Shown: positions 25,305 through 36,925 of the stretch, one piece after another
How the letters are laid out: every line of letters begins with the position of its first letter
Numbering within the stretch: position 1 is the first letter of the stretch
Assembly (NCBI RefSeq): GCF_040954835.1
Contig: NC_090704.1
Span: 45,016,979 to 45,080,978 of the forward strand
Direction: 5' to 3'
Source of the DNA: Lepisosteus oculatus
Lineage: Eukaryota; Chordata; Actinopteri; Semionotiformes; Lepisosteidae
DNA: 64,000 bases
Made by a program: the position numbers and the translations under genes
Notes under the pieces: model-generated
What the model saw: only the letters and a program-made list of their open reading frames with translations
What the model was told of the DNA's origin: nothing
Databases searched by the model: none

Positions 25305-28300
25305 CTGGAGGAGAGGAGGAAATAATAATAATTATTAATTCGTTTTTCCCAGGAGGTCTCCCATCCAGGTATTGAGCAGGCTCACACCTGCTGAGCTCCA
25401 GTGGGCTGCCAGTTGTGAGTTGCAGGGTGATATGGCTGCTACACTGAAGAGTGAAATACACTTGTAACGCACCGCGGGTCCACTGCTCCACCGCCGGGGC
25501 ACATTTCATCGGCTAATTTACTGCACCTTTTCATTGGACCCGCTGGCCGCAGGAAGACATAAAACCCTGTCCTTTCATTTCGCCATCAGAAGGATAATAG
25601 TTTGCTCATGCGTGGCCCCAGTATGGAAGCTATAAATGGGATTTAGAGCCCTCTCCTCAGCCTGGCCTCTTAAAGAGAGGAGATCGTGAAGGGGCTTCTT
25701 CCACTGCTGAGGCGTCTCTCCGCGCCACTGGGGGCCCACAGGGGGCGTGTCTGGCCTGGGACACGTGTGGCGACCGCAGCTGCAGCTCCCTTAATGGGCC
25801 AAAGGGCATTACCCCCCCCCCCCAAACAGAAGAGGTGTGGCTTACCTGCTCCTGCCCCAGGACCAGGACTCCTTGGGGCTTGATGGGGTGATAGGGGGCC
25901 AAGTTCTCGCCGTTGCCCCGCAACACTCCGTCCTGGAAAGCCTCCCAGACGCCGTCGCGCGTGGTCCAGGTGACGCAGATGTGGTGCCACTTCCCATCAT
26001 TGATGACGAAGGGCAGCTTTGCCACCTGGGGGGGGGGAGGGAGGAGGGAGGAGAGGGCCTTCAGGACTCCAGACACCTCCAAACAAACCAGCCCCCTGAC
26101 CGGAACGATACCCCCCCTGCTCCCCAGCACCGGGCCCTACCGGGGGGGGGTGCACTTCAGAAGGCGATTATGCAGGCGTGTGGCCAGAGCCAGAAAAAAA
26201 AATAAAAAGCAGTAATTTATTTGGAGTTGAGCAAAATTAACCCGGGCTCTGTGCGCGCTCCAGCCCCGCCTGTAAATCAGCGAGGCGATTAAAACGCTGC
26301 TCGCATTTCTCAAACTTTAGACATTTTCCAGTCAGGGCCCCGGTGGGGGGAGGTGGGGTCTGCCGCCACCGTGAATTTAATCAGCGGCGCATTCATCTCC
26401 GCGGAATTACCGCGGCTTGGATTTTGGGTGCCGGGCTGGCGATCATCCAGAGGGGAAATCGGCCGTTACTCCTCTCGCCTTCGGGGGGGGGGTTGAGACG
26501 CGGCCCCCCCCCCAGAAGGGGAGAGGCGCAGGCTCTCCCAGAAGAGCCTTGCTTCCGGTCCCGGCCCCTCCCGGCTGTGCTCCGCGCTGCCCTCACCTTG
26601 TCGTTGATGAGGATCTCCATGGGGTTGTTGCCCCACTCGATCAGCACCAGCTCGTTGGACTGCCCCGGCACCGCGTAGGAGAAGGGCGTGCCCACTCCCG
26701 GGGAGGCGCTGGACTTGATCCACATGCACACGGCGAAGGCGTACATCTCCGGCAGGCTCTTCTTCACCTTGGCGTACATGTAGTTCGTCCGCAGGGGGAA
26801 GGTGAGCTGGAACTTATCCAGGGGTCTGTTGTCTTTCTGACCTGCCGCAAAGGAAAGGGCCCAGTGGCGTTTTAGTGCATCGACACCCGAGAACGGGAGG
26901 CACTTCCTGACGCAAAGGGTGGCGGGGGCGGGGAACAAGCTGCCAAGCCACGTTGTTGAAGTGGATGTCTGGGCTCCTAGCAAGTAATGGCTGGATGAGA
27001 ACCTCAGATCAGTTAACTCATCACTGCCAAACCCCCTGGATGGGCTCTTCTCGATGGGAACCTTTCCTCCGTTGTTACAGTAAGGGTAACATTTTCCATC
27101 AGTAAAGGACGTTGCGTTTTTTTTTTTCCTAGAACACAGGGCTTAACTGCAGCGCTCATCTGTGGTCCCGCGGGTGCGCGTTTCTGCTTCTGCGATTCCC
27201 ACGACTTCCGGGAGCGCCGACGGCACGTTTCTCTGCCGGACGCGGGGAGAGCAGTCCCAGAAACGCACCGCGCCTAACGAGGCGGGACAAAAAAAACGGC
27301 CAAGGACCGCTCCATCCCTCGGGAACAGAACCCGAAAACGACCGTTGGGCTGTTCTAGAGCACTCCGGTACATTTCTGTGGACATCTGCACGCTGACCTC
27401 TCGGGATGACAGGCAGCTTTTCCGCCCGGGTAATGAAAACTCCTGCTTGCGGCGGGTAGCCCTCGAGTTACATAACAGACCCCGAGTAGCGATTCGCAGG
27501 GCTCCACGCTTCCTGCGGCACGATAGGAGTCACATGGCTGAACCCGGGGGGAATAGCGCTCTCCGCTCTTCTCCTCCTCCCCCCTCAGTTCCCCTTCACT
27601 CTCCTCCACCTCTTCGCAGCTTCTCGCTGTCTTTCTGACGGGTTTCCCCCCTCCGCGACTGTGCAACTGAAAGCGCTTCGCTTTACAGAGCGGAGGTGGG
27701 GGGGAACAACTGCTCTAGGTCACCCAGAAAACCCGCGGCCCCAGCGCAACACTTTGGACGGCCGCCTGTCTTGGACTGAGCCTTCGGCGGATCTCACGCA
27801 GTGCGACGCGCTGTCAGCGGCCGGCCGGGGAGGCAGGCGGAGCCCGAGAGGTGTCGCTCTGCAGCCCCCCTGCTCAAGTTTGCGCGCGGCGCAGTGCAGC
27901 GGTACCCCACGAGCGAACGAGCGGGCGACTTGGGCTCGGGTGGGATCGACGCAGCGACGTTTCCGCAACACAAGAGCGCAGTTTCGTTGGGTTTTTTTTT
28001 TAAAAAAAACAACGGAAAAGGCTTGCGGGAAGAATGGGAGACGGTTGTACACGTGTGGCGAGAGGCAAAAAGAAAAAAAAACAGGGAGCACGGTATCCCC
28101 TTCCCCCAAAAATAAAATGGGGGTTCATTTCTCCTCTCCGGCCTTGCACACATTAGTCTCAAATGATCTAGAATTAGACAGCGCATAACGTTGTAAGCAC
28201 AGTGCGCCTGAACAGGTCAAGGGACGGGTCCATCTAATTCTTCGTTGTTGCGTTTTGTGTTTGTTGTCGTTTTGTTGTTGCTGCCGTTTTGCGGCGACTC

Positions 28301-29523
28301 ACCTTTCTCCAGGTCGCTGATCCTGTGGTGCAGGGAGGTGAGCGTGGACTCGACTTTGCCCCGCTGCTCCGTCTCGTTCTTCAGCGCCGGCTTGACCTCC
28401 TCCAGGCTGTTCACCCGCGACAGCACCTGCTTCTCCAGGTCGTCGATCTTGGTCTGCAGGAGGTCCTTCAGGCTGCTCGCCTGCGCCGAGTTGTTATTCC
28501 TGCTGAATTGCTGCGGGAGACGGGAAACGAGAGAGGGGTCGGCTCGAGTTACGGGGGTCTCGGTGACAAACGGGGCCGCAAAGGCTTCTCGGCGGACGCG
28601 GAGCGCAGCGTGTGAGGCTGAGAGCGGCCGAGCCCGCTCGCAGCTCAGCGCCTCGGCGAGCCTCTGAGTGCGTCCCGTCCGCCTCCCCCTCCCACCCCGG
28701 CCACACAGGTGGCTCTGCTGCAGCGGCGGCGGCGGTCAAGCCTTCTCCGTGAAAGAAGGTGGCTCGAGTACCACAAAGTCGATGAATGTAAAAAAAAAAA
28801 AAGTAAAAAAATAAAACTCTTCACATTAAAAACTTAGTTTTGGAAAAACCTCTAAATACAGTGCAGGTGTGGACACCATCTACTTGAAGTCTGAGAAAGA
28901 ATAAAGTGGGGTTTTTCGTGGGGTTTGTTTAACAGGCGGTCGCAAAATAAAACAAGACCTAAAGCCTTGTTTTGGGGGGTGATACAAAAGGCACAGATGT
29001 AAAGACAAAAACAACAACAACAACAACAACAATAAAAAGAGATCTCTCCGGCGTTCTTCGCTCAGTGTTTCAGACACATACGTACCTCGAGGTTTTCCAG
29101 CCTCTGTTTCAGCGATTGTAAAGTTTGTCCTAGTTGGCTGAGCGTGTCCGCGGGACCCCTCGATACATCCCCCATCGTGTTTTTAGAAGAGCCCGTGTCC
29201 TTCCTCCTGGAGCCCGGCTTGGAGTCCCCGGGCTCGGCCATGCCCTCACAGCGGGTCAGCTTAGACGTCAGCTCTTTGATCGTCTCCTTCTGGTTCATGA
29301 TCGTCTCCTTCTGCTGGAGCACGGTCTCTCTCAGCTGCAGCACCGTGGTCTTCAGGTCCTCCGCCGGCCCGCTGTTCTGCATCGTCGCGGCGCACAGGTC
29401 CATATCCTTGGGCACGGACGTGCAAATGAACTGGGTCTGCCCGAAGTCTTGACTCGACCCCCCCAGGAGCACGCCGGAGAGCAGAAAAAGTTTCCACGGG
29501 ATCCCCTCCACGGCGACTCGCAT
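25083..29523 (-). CDS. NPTX1: Neuronal pentraxin 1, complete, five coding exons
   Basis: Coding exons on the minus strand are 29523-29086, 28510-28303, 26841-26597, 26025-25846 and 25304-25083 (stop TGA at 25085-25083). They total 1293 bases, or 430 residues, against about 432 in human NPTX1. All introns are GT-AG and every junction keeps the frame. The protein is a secreted, synapse-clustering pentraxin. It has a signal peptide (about 1-24), an N-terminal Cys-bearing segment (C34, C44, C92), a coiled-coil region (about 57-215) with sequons at N152 and N190, and a C-terminal pentraxin domain (about 225-430) with the family signature HICVTWTT at 312-319 and the paired cysteines C254 and C314. 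In the family, these proteins form disulfide-linked multimers that bind AMPA receptors. The start is the first ATG after the likely cap site. The neighbour RPTOR in divergent orientation and residue-level similarity favour NPTX1 over NPTX2. I see no frameshift or lost key residue. Confidence 0.96.
25343..25440 (-). repeat. 5S-rRNA-derived SINE, head-only copy, in NPTX1 intron 4
   Basis: Read on the minus strand this is a 5S-rRNA-like head: GCCATATCACCCTG at the front and GGATGGGAGACCTCCTGGGA at the end, matching the internal promoter region of vertebrate 5S rRNA. The head joins directly to an AT-rich ATT-type tail (25311-25342), without the ~450-bp body seen in the copies at 47.9 and 63.4 kb. 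It may be an internally deleted or independently mobilised derivative. Confidence 0.8.
25846..26025 (-). CDS. NPTX1: NPTX1 coding exon 4: pentraxin signature
   Basis: Exactly 60 codons. It holds the pentraxin signature H-x-C-x-[ST]-W-x-[ST], seen as HICVTWTT, followed by RDGVWEAFQDG and HPIKPQGVLVLGQEQ. The acceptor follows a run of nine to ten C on the coding strand. The donor is GTAAGC. Confidence 0.95.
26597..26841 (-). CDS. NPTX1: NPTX1 coding exon 3: start of pentraxin domain
   Basis: 245 bases beginning with GT that completes the split glycine, then QKDNRP as in human NPTX1. It encodes the first half of the pentraxin beta-sandwich, with TNYMYAKVKKSLPEMYAF, CMW (C254) and ELVLIEWGNNPMEILINDK. 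It ends on a whole codon before donor GTGAGG. Confidence 0.95.
28303..28510 (-). CDS. NPTX1: NPTX1 coding exon 2: central coiled coil
   Basis: 208 bases, acceptor CAG at 28513-28511 and donor GTGAGT at 28302-28297. It leaves one base (G) of a split glycine codon. It encodes heptad-repeat helix including SLKDLLQTKIDDLEKQV and RVNSLEE, with N-glycosylation sequons NNS and NET at about residues 152 and 190. Human NPTX1 also has sequons near these sites. Confidence 0.94.
29000..29036. repeat. (CAA)n microsatellite in NPTX1 intron 1
   Basis: A run of AAC/CAA triplets about 25-30 bp long, between exon 1 (ends 29086) and exon 2. Confidence 0.8.
29086..29523 (-). CDS. NPTX1: NPTX1 coding exon 1: signal peptide and first coiled coil
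   Basis: 146 whole codons, ending exactly before donor GTACGT at 29085-29080. It encodes the hydrophobic leader ending in GGSS, the mature start QDFG, the ICTSVP segment, the glutamine-rich heptads LRETVLQQKETI, a basic/serine linker, and a second helix ending LENLE. An open frame continues 32 codons upstream of the chosen ATG but begins with GTG, not ATG, and would bury the leader, so it is not used. Confidence 0.95.
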
Positions 29524-29650
29524 GGCTGGTTCTGGGCGTGAGGTTGTGGTGAAGTTCACGGAGGAGAAAGTCGCTGCGGAACTGCTGCGGGGAGAGATCA
29601 GCACCGCGGAGCTGTCCACTGAGTTGTGAGCTGCTCTGTGTACCCGCCTG

Positions 29651-29659
29651 CTTTATATA
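29651..29659 (-). promoter_or_regulatory. NPTX1: TATA box of NPTX1
   Basis: On the minus strand the bases read TATATAAAG, embedded in GC-rich sequence. This predicts a transcription start near 29625 and a short 5' leader of about 100 bases containing no ATG before 29523. A TATA box fits the regulated, neuron-restricted expression known for this gene. The start site itself is inferred. Confidence 0.7.
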
Positions 29660-30884
29660 GGGCCCGGCAGTGCAGAGCAGCTTTTCCGCATCACAGTGGG
29701 GAGGAAACTCAGGGTAACAGCCTTATCGCCGCCTCCCTTCCTGTTAAGGTGGACAGAATGTGATGTTCTGGCTCCGCAGCTATTGAACCGGCGTCCTTTT
29801 GACTTTCGGCGGCCTGCGCAACACCTATCGTTGAATGAATTCTTACATCAGACCGCCTTTTCATTCTCGGGGCGAGAGCAAGGCGTTCTGACGGCTTCGT
29901 GTCGGAGTACGCCTCACCTTGGAGCTGTGACGATATGCTTTGGTTGCACTTAAAATGGCTACTGTAGGCAACTCTGCCGGGCTTGCAAATCTGTGTCAGT
30001 AGCAAGTGACCAAATCCGAATAACCTCTGCCGGTGATCAGAAGTGGAATTTAAAGAGGACCATGTGTGTTTTTATACCAGTGGAATGTATAGTGCTAGGG
30101 ATCGTATTTAATTGATCGTATTCTAACGTTTCTCGGTAGAAACGCGTTCATGAAGACCCCTTCTATAATAATGATATTTAGCCTGGTTAAGCCCCAGCTC
30201 AACGTGTAGGCCAACCATTTTTTTTAATTGATGCTTAACAAAAGAACCAACATTACAATACAAACAAGAGTACATATAACAATTCAAAACAAAAATATCG
30301 TCAGGGGTACATACTACTACATAAATTCAAGTTATGAAAAAAGATTAAACAAATTAAAAATAATGTCCGCACCGCTTTCATATTTTTGCATTTCGAAATA
30401 GTCTGCAAATACCCCTTTACTTCCACTTTAAAATACTCAAACACAGGGTACCTCCCTGACGTGTAGACCAACCATGGCGGTGTGGGGGGATTGAAATACT
30501 GCGTTTCGCTCGTCCGCGTTTGCAACTCGAGTTCTCAGAACAATGTTTTGGTTCTGTTGTGCTGCCGGGCGGAGGGGGAATCGTGCGGGGGTTCGTGACG
30601 GAGGTGAACTCGTCAGGCCTACAGCACAGGGGGAGCAGGGCCGCGCCTTTCAAGTCAGAAAAGAAAAGGCGGCCGATAATCGTTTGAAAATAGGTCGTGG
30701 GCATAGAAATATGAACGAGGCGATTCTTCAGAGAACAGCAGATGAAGGCAGGCCTTGTTTTGTTGACTTCTCTGCGAGGAGTGAACTTCTTGTTTTCAGA
30801 GAATGTCTAGTCCTGCTCATCCGGACAAATACAGGACGGTCGCCTGTCTGCAGCTGAATATGAACACTGGACAGTTTGCAAAAG

Positions 30885-31055
30885 AGAGAACCATCTAGCC
30901 CGTGTGGAAATAAGCCCTTAATCGATCCAGGGTTCCCTCTCCCCCCCGCCCTTGAAAGAAAGCAGGGTATCGGCCTCATCAGCAGCGCTGGGTAGTTTGT
31001 TCCACACCCCCACAACCCTTTTGGTAAAGGTGACTGTCAGCATATAATGTAGCTC
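30885..31055 (-). repeat. LINE 3' end remnant
   Basis: On the minus strand it encodes KRVVGVWNKLPSAADEADTL then LSFKGG, the usual end of the reverse-transcriptase frame in CR1/Rex-like LINEs ('VWN-LP ... SFK'). A similar tail is at 47085-47290. Confidence 0.6.
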
Positions 31056-32589
31056 CCGGAATCACTGCCCATTGCTTCACCAAGCTCCAGCACCTCTCCG
31101 TGATTTTGAACTTGGTTGAAGACCTCAAAGCGAAAGCAGTTTTCTCCCGGTCCACCTTAAACCACGATCCCGCCCCCCCGCCTGAGGCGAGCGGGTATCC
31201 CGGGAGCGCGCCGGGCCCTCGCTCTGCCTGCCTCGCGCTGCCCCGCGCGGTCGCCCAGCTCGCCGATCACGCGGCGATCGCACAGTTCTTTCCAGTTGCA
31301 CTTTTCTCGCCTGTCTAAAGCAGAGCGGTTGTCTTTTATTTTTGCCTGTGCAATGCAACACACCATATTATGCACCGTACAGTATGTGCTTTGCATCCCT
31401 TAGTATTCTTATATCTTAACGTATGCCACCCGTTGAAGGTACTCTGTGGGCCTTACCCGGCTTCTCCGGTCAGGTAGGAATGGTGATGATGAGCAAACAA
31501 GGCTAAGACAACCGAGCACGTTTTTACCGAGTGGACCGGTGGAAGAGACCTCACCTGGGAAGGGAAAGTTTGTAAAAGGCATGCAAACCGGCGCAGTGTC
31601 TCTGGTCGACAAGATCGGGCGGGTTCTACAGCACCGCTGTGGGTTACCGTGAATAGGAGGAGGAGGAGGAGGATGACGATGATGATGATTTCTTTTTTTG
31701 GGGGGATAAAAAAACACAGCGACTTTGCCTTGATCGATTCTGCGATCTATGGGAACAAATCCAGAGAGCGAGCCCCCCCCCGTCCCCGAGCTCAGCTCAC
31801 GTGTTCGCGGCGGACTCGCGCGCGGGGATTCTGACACCTCCGCGCGGATGGTTGATGTGCCGCGATTTGGCGAAGCAGCCCGAGGGAGCGAGCTGTGCCC
31901 CCGGCGAGGAGCAAATCTGCCATACATATTTATAAGAGAAAAGCGTACGTTGTTTTAATGTTAGCCCCGTGCGGGGCAAAGGTTATTGATTGGAAGTCGC
32001 ACAGCACTGCATTCCGTAAAAAAACATAAAAAGGATTTACATTTTAATACATTTCAAAGAAGGTGTCGTGAGGAGGAGAAACAATCTGTTTTTTTTACCC
32101 CACAAAACAGAAAAAAATACTTTCTCTCCACACTTTTTTTAATACTCGCACATATATATATAAGCTGTGCTCCAGTCACGGGAAAGCGCTGCGAGTTTTA
32201 AAAACTGCTTTCCTATGTGCCCCTTCTTCAGTCTCGGGACGAGCCGGGTTTCTTCTGTGGAGCGGTTCGTCTCGGATCCAGGACGAGTTTATTTACACTG
32301 CACCGTGAGAGCCGGGGCGCACGTCGGCGGAGCGTGTGTTCGCCAAATACCGCAGAAACACACACACACACAAACCCCATAAGTTTAGAACCTGACGGGT
32401 TTTTTTTTTTCACAAGTGACATTTAGCGAGACCTGCAACTGGAATTCCAATAAAAGACAGGTGGAGGGGGCGGGGCGGGGGGGGAGGATCATTTATTTAA
32501 CTTCTCTGCTGCGGGGCGCTAAAGGGATGTAGAAGCCGTTCATTCACGATAATTAATTTAACTGGGGGTTGCATAACCGCTCCCGCGGC

Positions 32590-32640
32590 TGTAATATTAA
32601 TATTTATAAAGCAGAGAGAGAGAGAGAGAAGAGGAGCGCA
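32590..32640 (+). promoter_or_regulatory. TATA-like motif with adjoining GA repeat in CpG-rich context
   Basis: TATTTATAAAGCAG at about 32599-32612 faces rightward, away from NPTX1, and is followed by (GA)n and GC-rich DNA. It could be a promoter for a non-coding transcript between NPTX1 and RPTOR. No transcript evidence is available. Confidence 0.2.
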
Positions 32641-33480
32641 GAAGGGGTCTGCCGTGCGGACGGTAGCGGAAATGCGGCAACCCGTTGCAAAGGGTTTTCA
32701 CCCGCACAGCCGGAGAGGCTGCGTCTCGCTGAAAGTCCTGCGGGCTGTGCGGACGTCAGAATTGCTCAGCAGCCTCTTGATGTCGGGCTCCGAGCCGCTC
32801 TTTGATGACAGCAGGCGTGCCGGGGCTGTGCCGCGTCGGTGCAGAAGCCGTCGGGACGCCCAGCCTGAAGGAGACGAGCCCGTGTAGCCCGTTCCGGTCC
32901 CCGCCAGTGCGATCGCGGCCTTTTTGTTTTTTTTTGGGCGGGGGACCGAGCGGCTAATTCATCCAAAAACTGCGCCGTTGCAGAACACGAGCTTTCTCGG
33001 GCTCCGTGAAGACTCGCCAGCCTTTCCCCCGTCTCTCGCTCTCTCTCCTCCTCGTCCAGCGCCGTGTGCTCAGACACGAACTGCGCCTTGCTCCCCGGCG
33101 AGAAGGCTGTTGCAAAAAAAAAAAAAGCGGACAGTTCTTGTCCTTACTTCGAGAGCGGGTAACACGTTTTCAGTTGCTGCAAGCTTTTAACGGGATCCAT
33201 ACATTATTTTACGATCCAGCACTATTTTCTTTGATCGATTTAAAGACGTCTTTGTCTTTTTAGTCGTCGCGGTGTACAGTAGCAGTGGTTCCAGTGATCG
33301 ACAGCCCACACGTATAAATATATCTATATATCTCGCTGCAGAGACACAGTAGGTGATTTTTGTTGTGTGTAGGGCGATAATTGTTCTGTTTGGATTCCCG
33401 AGGCAAGATCTTGACGTTAAACAAGGGAAAACCTAACGTACAGTATGTGCTTTCCTTAAGTGTAATCCTCCGAGCCTTGT

Positions 33481-36400
33481 GGCCCTATAAACCTCCCCCC
33501 CCCCCCCCCACCAACAAACACTCAGCTGGTTTGGGGTCCTTTCTGTTCCACCTGCGGAGGGCGCCTCTGAGTGACCTCTGAGGTGATGCACTACAACAGG
33601 TCCCCGTCGTTTTATTTACAGTATTTATCTCGCATGACCAGAGCAACCTGATCTCGCAGGGCAGAGCGATAAAAGTCACATTCGAAATCCCATCCGTAAC
33701 CCTGGGTTCTCTAAGACAAGCGTGGGTAATTGTCAGCACTTGCTGTAATGTCACCATATTTATTGGACTCATTTAGCTCTCACATATAGCACACCCCCTT
33801 GTGTATCCCCCTTTATTATCACACCCCAGTGATTGCATTGTGTCCCACAGTCTGTATGTTGTAACTTGCTTAATGTACATATGATTGAGAGTGTAGAAGT
33901 CGCATTCTTATTCCAGCCCTTGTAAACTGTTGCATATAACTTAATGGTTAGCCAAATAGTAAGACTGCACAGAAAGAGCACAGAGCATATTCCAATTGAA
34001 CGTGAAGCTCAAGTAGTCACACACAATGTGTGGATATTTTCCAGTCATTGCACCTGGAAAAGGTCTCGGTTGCATAGGACCCATGCGATCATTCGCTAAA
34101 CATCAAGGATCTCTTGTCCTGTATGTTTCGGAACAAATATTTATTAAGGCCTTTTTTCCTCTGCAGAGCAGGTGGTGTTTGGAGCCTTTAGAATCTACAG
34201 CGAGGCCTGACTTGCATCTTAGCTGTAGCACAAGGATTAGTAGCGTAGTGGATCAATGGTTACAGAAAAAGGCAAAAGCTGGAGTGTAACAAATGTGGTC
34301 CAATCTGTAATATTCAGTCCCATTGCGCCTCCTGAATAATGCATTGCCTGATAATAGAACACGCTACCTAATTACAAAGATCGATAACTATAATTTTACA
34401 TGCTGGCACAGAGCTGCTGCTATATCCTGCTCTCTCAGGGCGTGCAAGGATGGCTGACGTTCATGCCCTGGCCTTGGAACCGGATCCAAACTGGACACAG
34501 CGGCATCATCCTAAGGATGTGCCGCGTTCGCTTTCCTTGAAGGGCAGGAAATGAATACAGATGGCTTCTCGGGCTTTTTCTCCACCTCTGCAATATTAGC
34601 CGGGAGCTCAAAGTGCGTTTTTTCTCCTCTGTGAAATTAATTCTGTCGCTTTTTCTCTGCAGCCCCCATCTCAGTGAAAGTCCACAATGTGTGAGGAGTG
34701 GAGTGCCCTCTGATCCTCTTGGCCTGGGCCCTGGGCTAACTTAACAGCAGCTAATGGTCCCCTTCCCCACTCTGGGGCGTGCTCAGAGGGACAGGGAGGA
34801 CTACCGTTATATTGCCAGATTATTTACCTTTCATCTTCCTTTGGACTGGAGTGCCTCTGTTAGGGACTGGCTCCGCGGTCTGTCTCGGCTGTGAAGTTAG
34901 ACCCTGTGCGAACAGTAAGAGCTGGAGGAAAACAGGGGAGGTAGTTCGGCGAAAAACACTCACAGGGGTTCGAAAGTGCATCAAAATAACAGTGACAGGG
35001 CGTGAACAGGCGAACAGGGGAACAGAGAGAGGCCTCCCAGTCCGAACGGATCCAAAGGAGGGTCAGGGCACGGTCCTCGAGTCCGATAGCGTGAGATCCA
35101 TCCTGGGACAACACAAGGATAAAACCCCCAGGGAAGGGCAAACGGGAACATGGGCCGTCCTGGGATCACAGGGCGAGGTCCTCCAGGCCCCGGGCAGGCG
35201 ATGTCGGGCAGGAGGCTGTGCCCTCAGGCGTCCAGCAGCCTGGTGATGGGTGGGCCTCGTGACATCCGGACAGCAACGCTGAGCCCTGAGCACTGGAGGC
35301 GCAGGGATTAAACAGATGGGGGACAAAACTAGGCATACCTGGAGAACAGTCCAGAACTAATACCACGCAGAACTCGTGACGGGAGTAGTCACTCTTGGGG
35401 AGGGATGTCCACTGTGACAGCATCCTCTGTCCTGCGAGGTGTCTCAGTCTTGTCCCTGTACAGTGAAGAGAAGTCAGTTAACGGGCTGCAGTGATTTATG
35501 TCTGTATTAATAACTCCACTGATAATCGTCTCCGGCTTTGCTCACTTCATTAAAATCCTCACAGTGGGCCCGTCCCTTCCTCCTGCAATCACACTGTCCT
35601 CCTCCCTTCTTCATCCCACTTCGATGGCGGCAGTATAAACTCCCAATCTTAGGACCGAAGCCTTACAATGTAAAACTTGATTTTTTTTTAATGAGCTCTC
35701 CCTGACAACCTAAAGGATAAATAATGTCTTTTCAGCCACAGCAGGGTCCCCTGTGGTGGGACCCTCCCGCCTGACGAACCCCTCAGTGCAGTTTCCATTC
35801 TGAGTGTTGCTGGTGATCCCCTCTCTGCGCGTTGTTGAGAAGAGCCTCCATTGCTTCCCTGCAGTCTTCTTAGACAGAGAGATGCCTTAGACTGCACACA
35901 GGCAGGAGAGCTCGAGCTGCACTTGTCATCTCAATGAAAACATCAATCAGTCACCGGTTTGTAAAAATATTTTGGGTACAGCTGCGGGGAGTGCGAATGG
36001 AGGAAGAGGGTTTGGGTTCTCAGGTACAGTACAGCTGAACATGCTTGTGGGTAACTAACTGGCTCTTGACAGCAAAGCACATGAAGGGAGAGTGGTCCAA
36101 TTGTTTCAATGTGATTCCTCTTCTGGGAGGACCTATAGAGTACTGTTTAATAAGTATATCAAATACGATTAAGGAGTATTGCAGCAGTTAATACATACAG
36201 TATTTTATTATACTTTTATTACGGCTGGGCATCCAAGCATGACAGATGGAGCTTACACATGGTGCTTAAGTGTGTTACATTGTACACTGCAGCTTGTGAA
36301 TAATGCTTGTGTGTGTCTGTATACAGTACCTCTTCATGGTTTTTTGTTGCTCTCTGTAGAAAACTGCAGATGCAAGTCACAAAAAGCGGAAGGAAATTGC

Positions 36401-36690
36401 CTGGGTTTTCTAGCGCCTTCGTAATAAATTAGTTTTCTGTTGATCAGATCAAAGGCTTTTGAGTTGGATTATGATCCCCGGAGGGTTGCATCTGAGAAAA
36501 AAAAAAGAGCGAGGGCATCCCTCTCAATTCCACTGATGTGAGATTCAGACTCAACCTGTAAAAGGAAAAGGCGCTCGAGAGGCTCTTCTCCGTAATGATG
36601 CTCACTGCTGCTTGTATACATCGGGCACACCTATAGCATTGCCTTTGAATTCACTGGAGGCATTCCTGTCACATACAGGCTCCTCACTGG
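33481..36690. other. Gene-free intergenic stretch
   Basis: Contains a C run at about 33497-33509, CGGAGGGCGCC (CTCF-like with two mismatches) near 33555-33565, and a GC-richer block at 34780-35450 without a coding family, possibly an old retroelement. Nothing else recognised. Confidence 0.4.
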
Positions 36691-36694
36691 AGGT

Positions 36695-36925
36695 ATTAGT
36701 GATGTGAGGGCTGACCCACACCCACGGGTCCGGCGGGCACGGGCTAAAAAAACAGATTTTAGACCGGGTCGGGTGGGTGCGGGTTCTTTCTCACAACCGC
36801 GGGTGGGAGCGGGTCAAACCAACAAGGTATTGTCGCTTGTGATTGACTCGTGATCCCACTGTTAGCTGCATTTAAAGCTTGCCACCTCTTTCTCCAATGC
36901 TTTTTTTGGAGTGCTGGGATTGGAA
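36695..36925. mobile_element. hAT-like non-autonomous transposon remnant
   Basis: It begins AGTGATGTGAGGGCTGACCC, then ACGGGTCCGGCGGGCACGGG, ACCGGGTCGGGTGGGTGCGG and ACCGCGGGTGGGAGCGGGTC. Chains of 'CGGGT' words after GTGATGTG are characteristic of terminal regions of a hAT family common in fish and frogs. No transposase frame is present. The right end is not well defined. Confidence 0.5.

Larger units (their letters stand above)
29700..33480. promoter_or_regulatory. CpG-rich region upstream of NPTX1
   Basis: CpG-dense segments at about 31140-31310, 31750-31920 and 32500-33110 lie behind the NPTX1 promoter, interspersed with AT-rich sequence and with an apparent LINE tail at 30890-31050. Simple repeats include (GAG/GAT)n at 31657-31690, (CA)n at 32357-32373 and (GA)n at 32608-32628. 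No coding gene recognised. The pattern fits a broad developmental CpG domain; the function is inference. Confidence 0.45.

Noticed and set aside
29524..29619. N-terminal extension of NPTX1 by 32 codons
   Set aside because: The upstream end is GTG, there is no ATG before 29523, and the extension would place polar residues ahead of the signal peptide.
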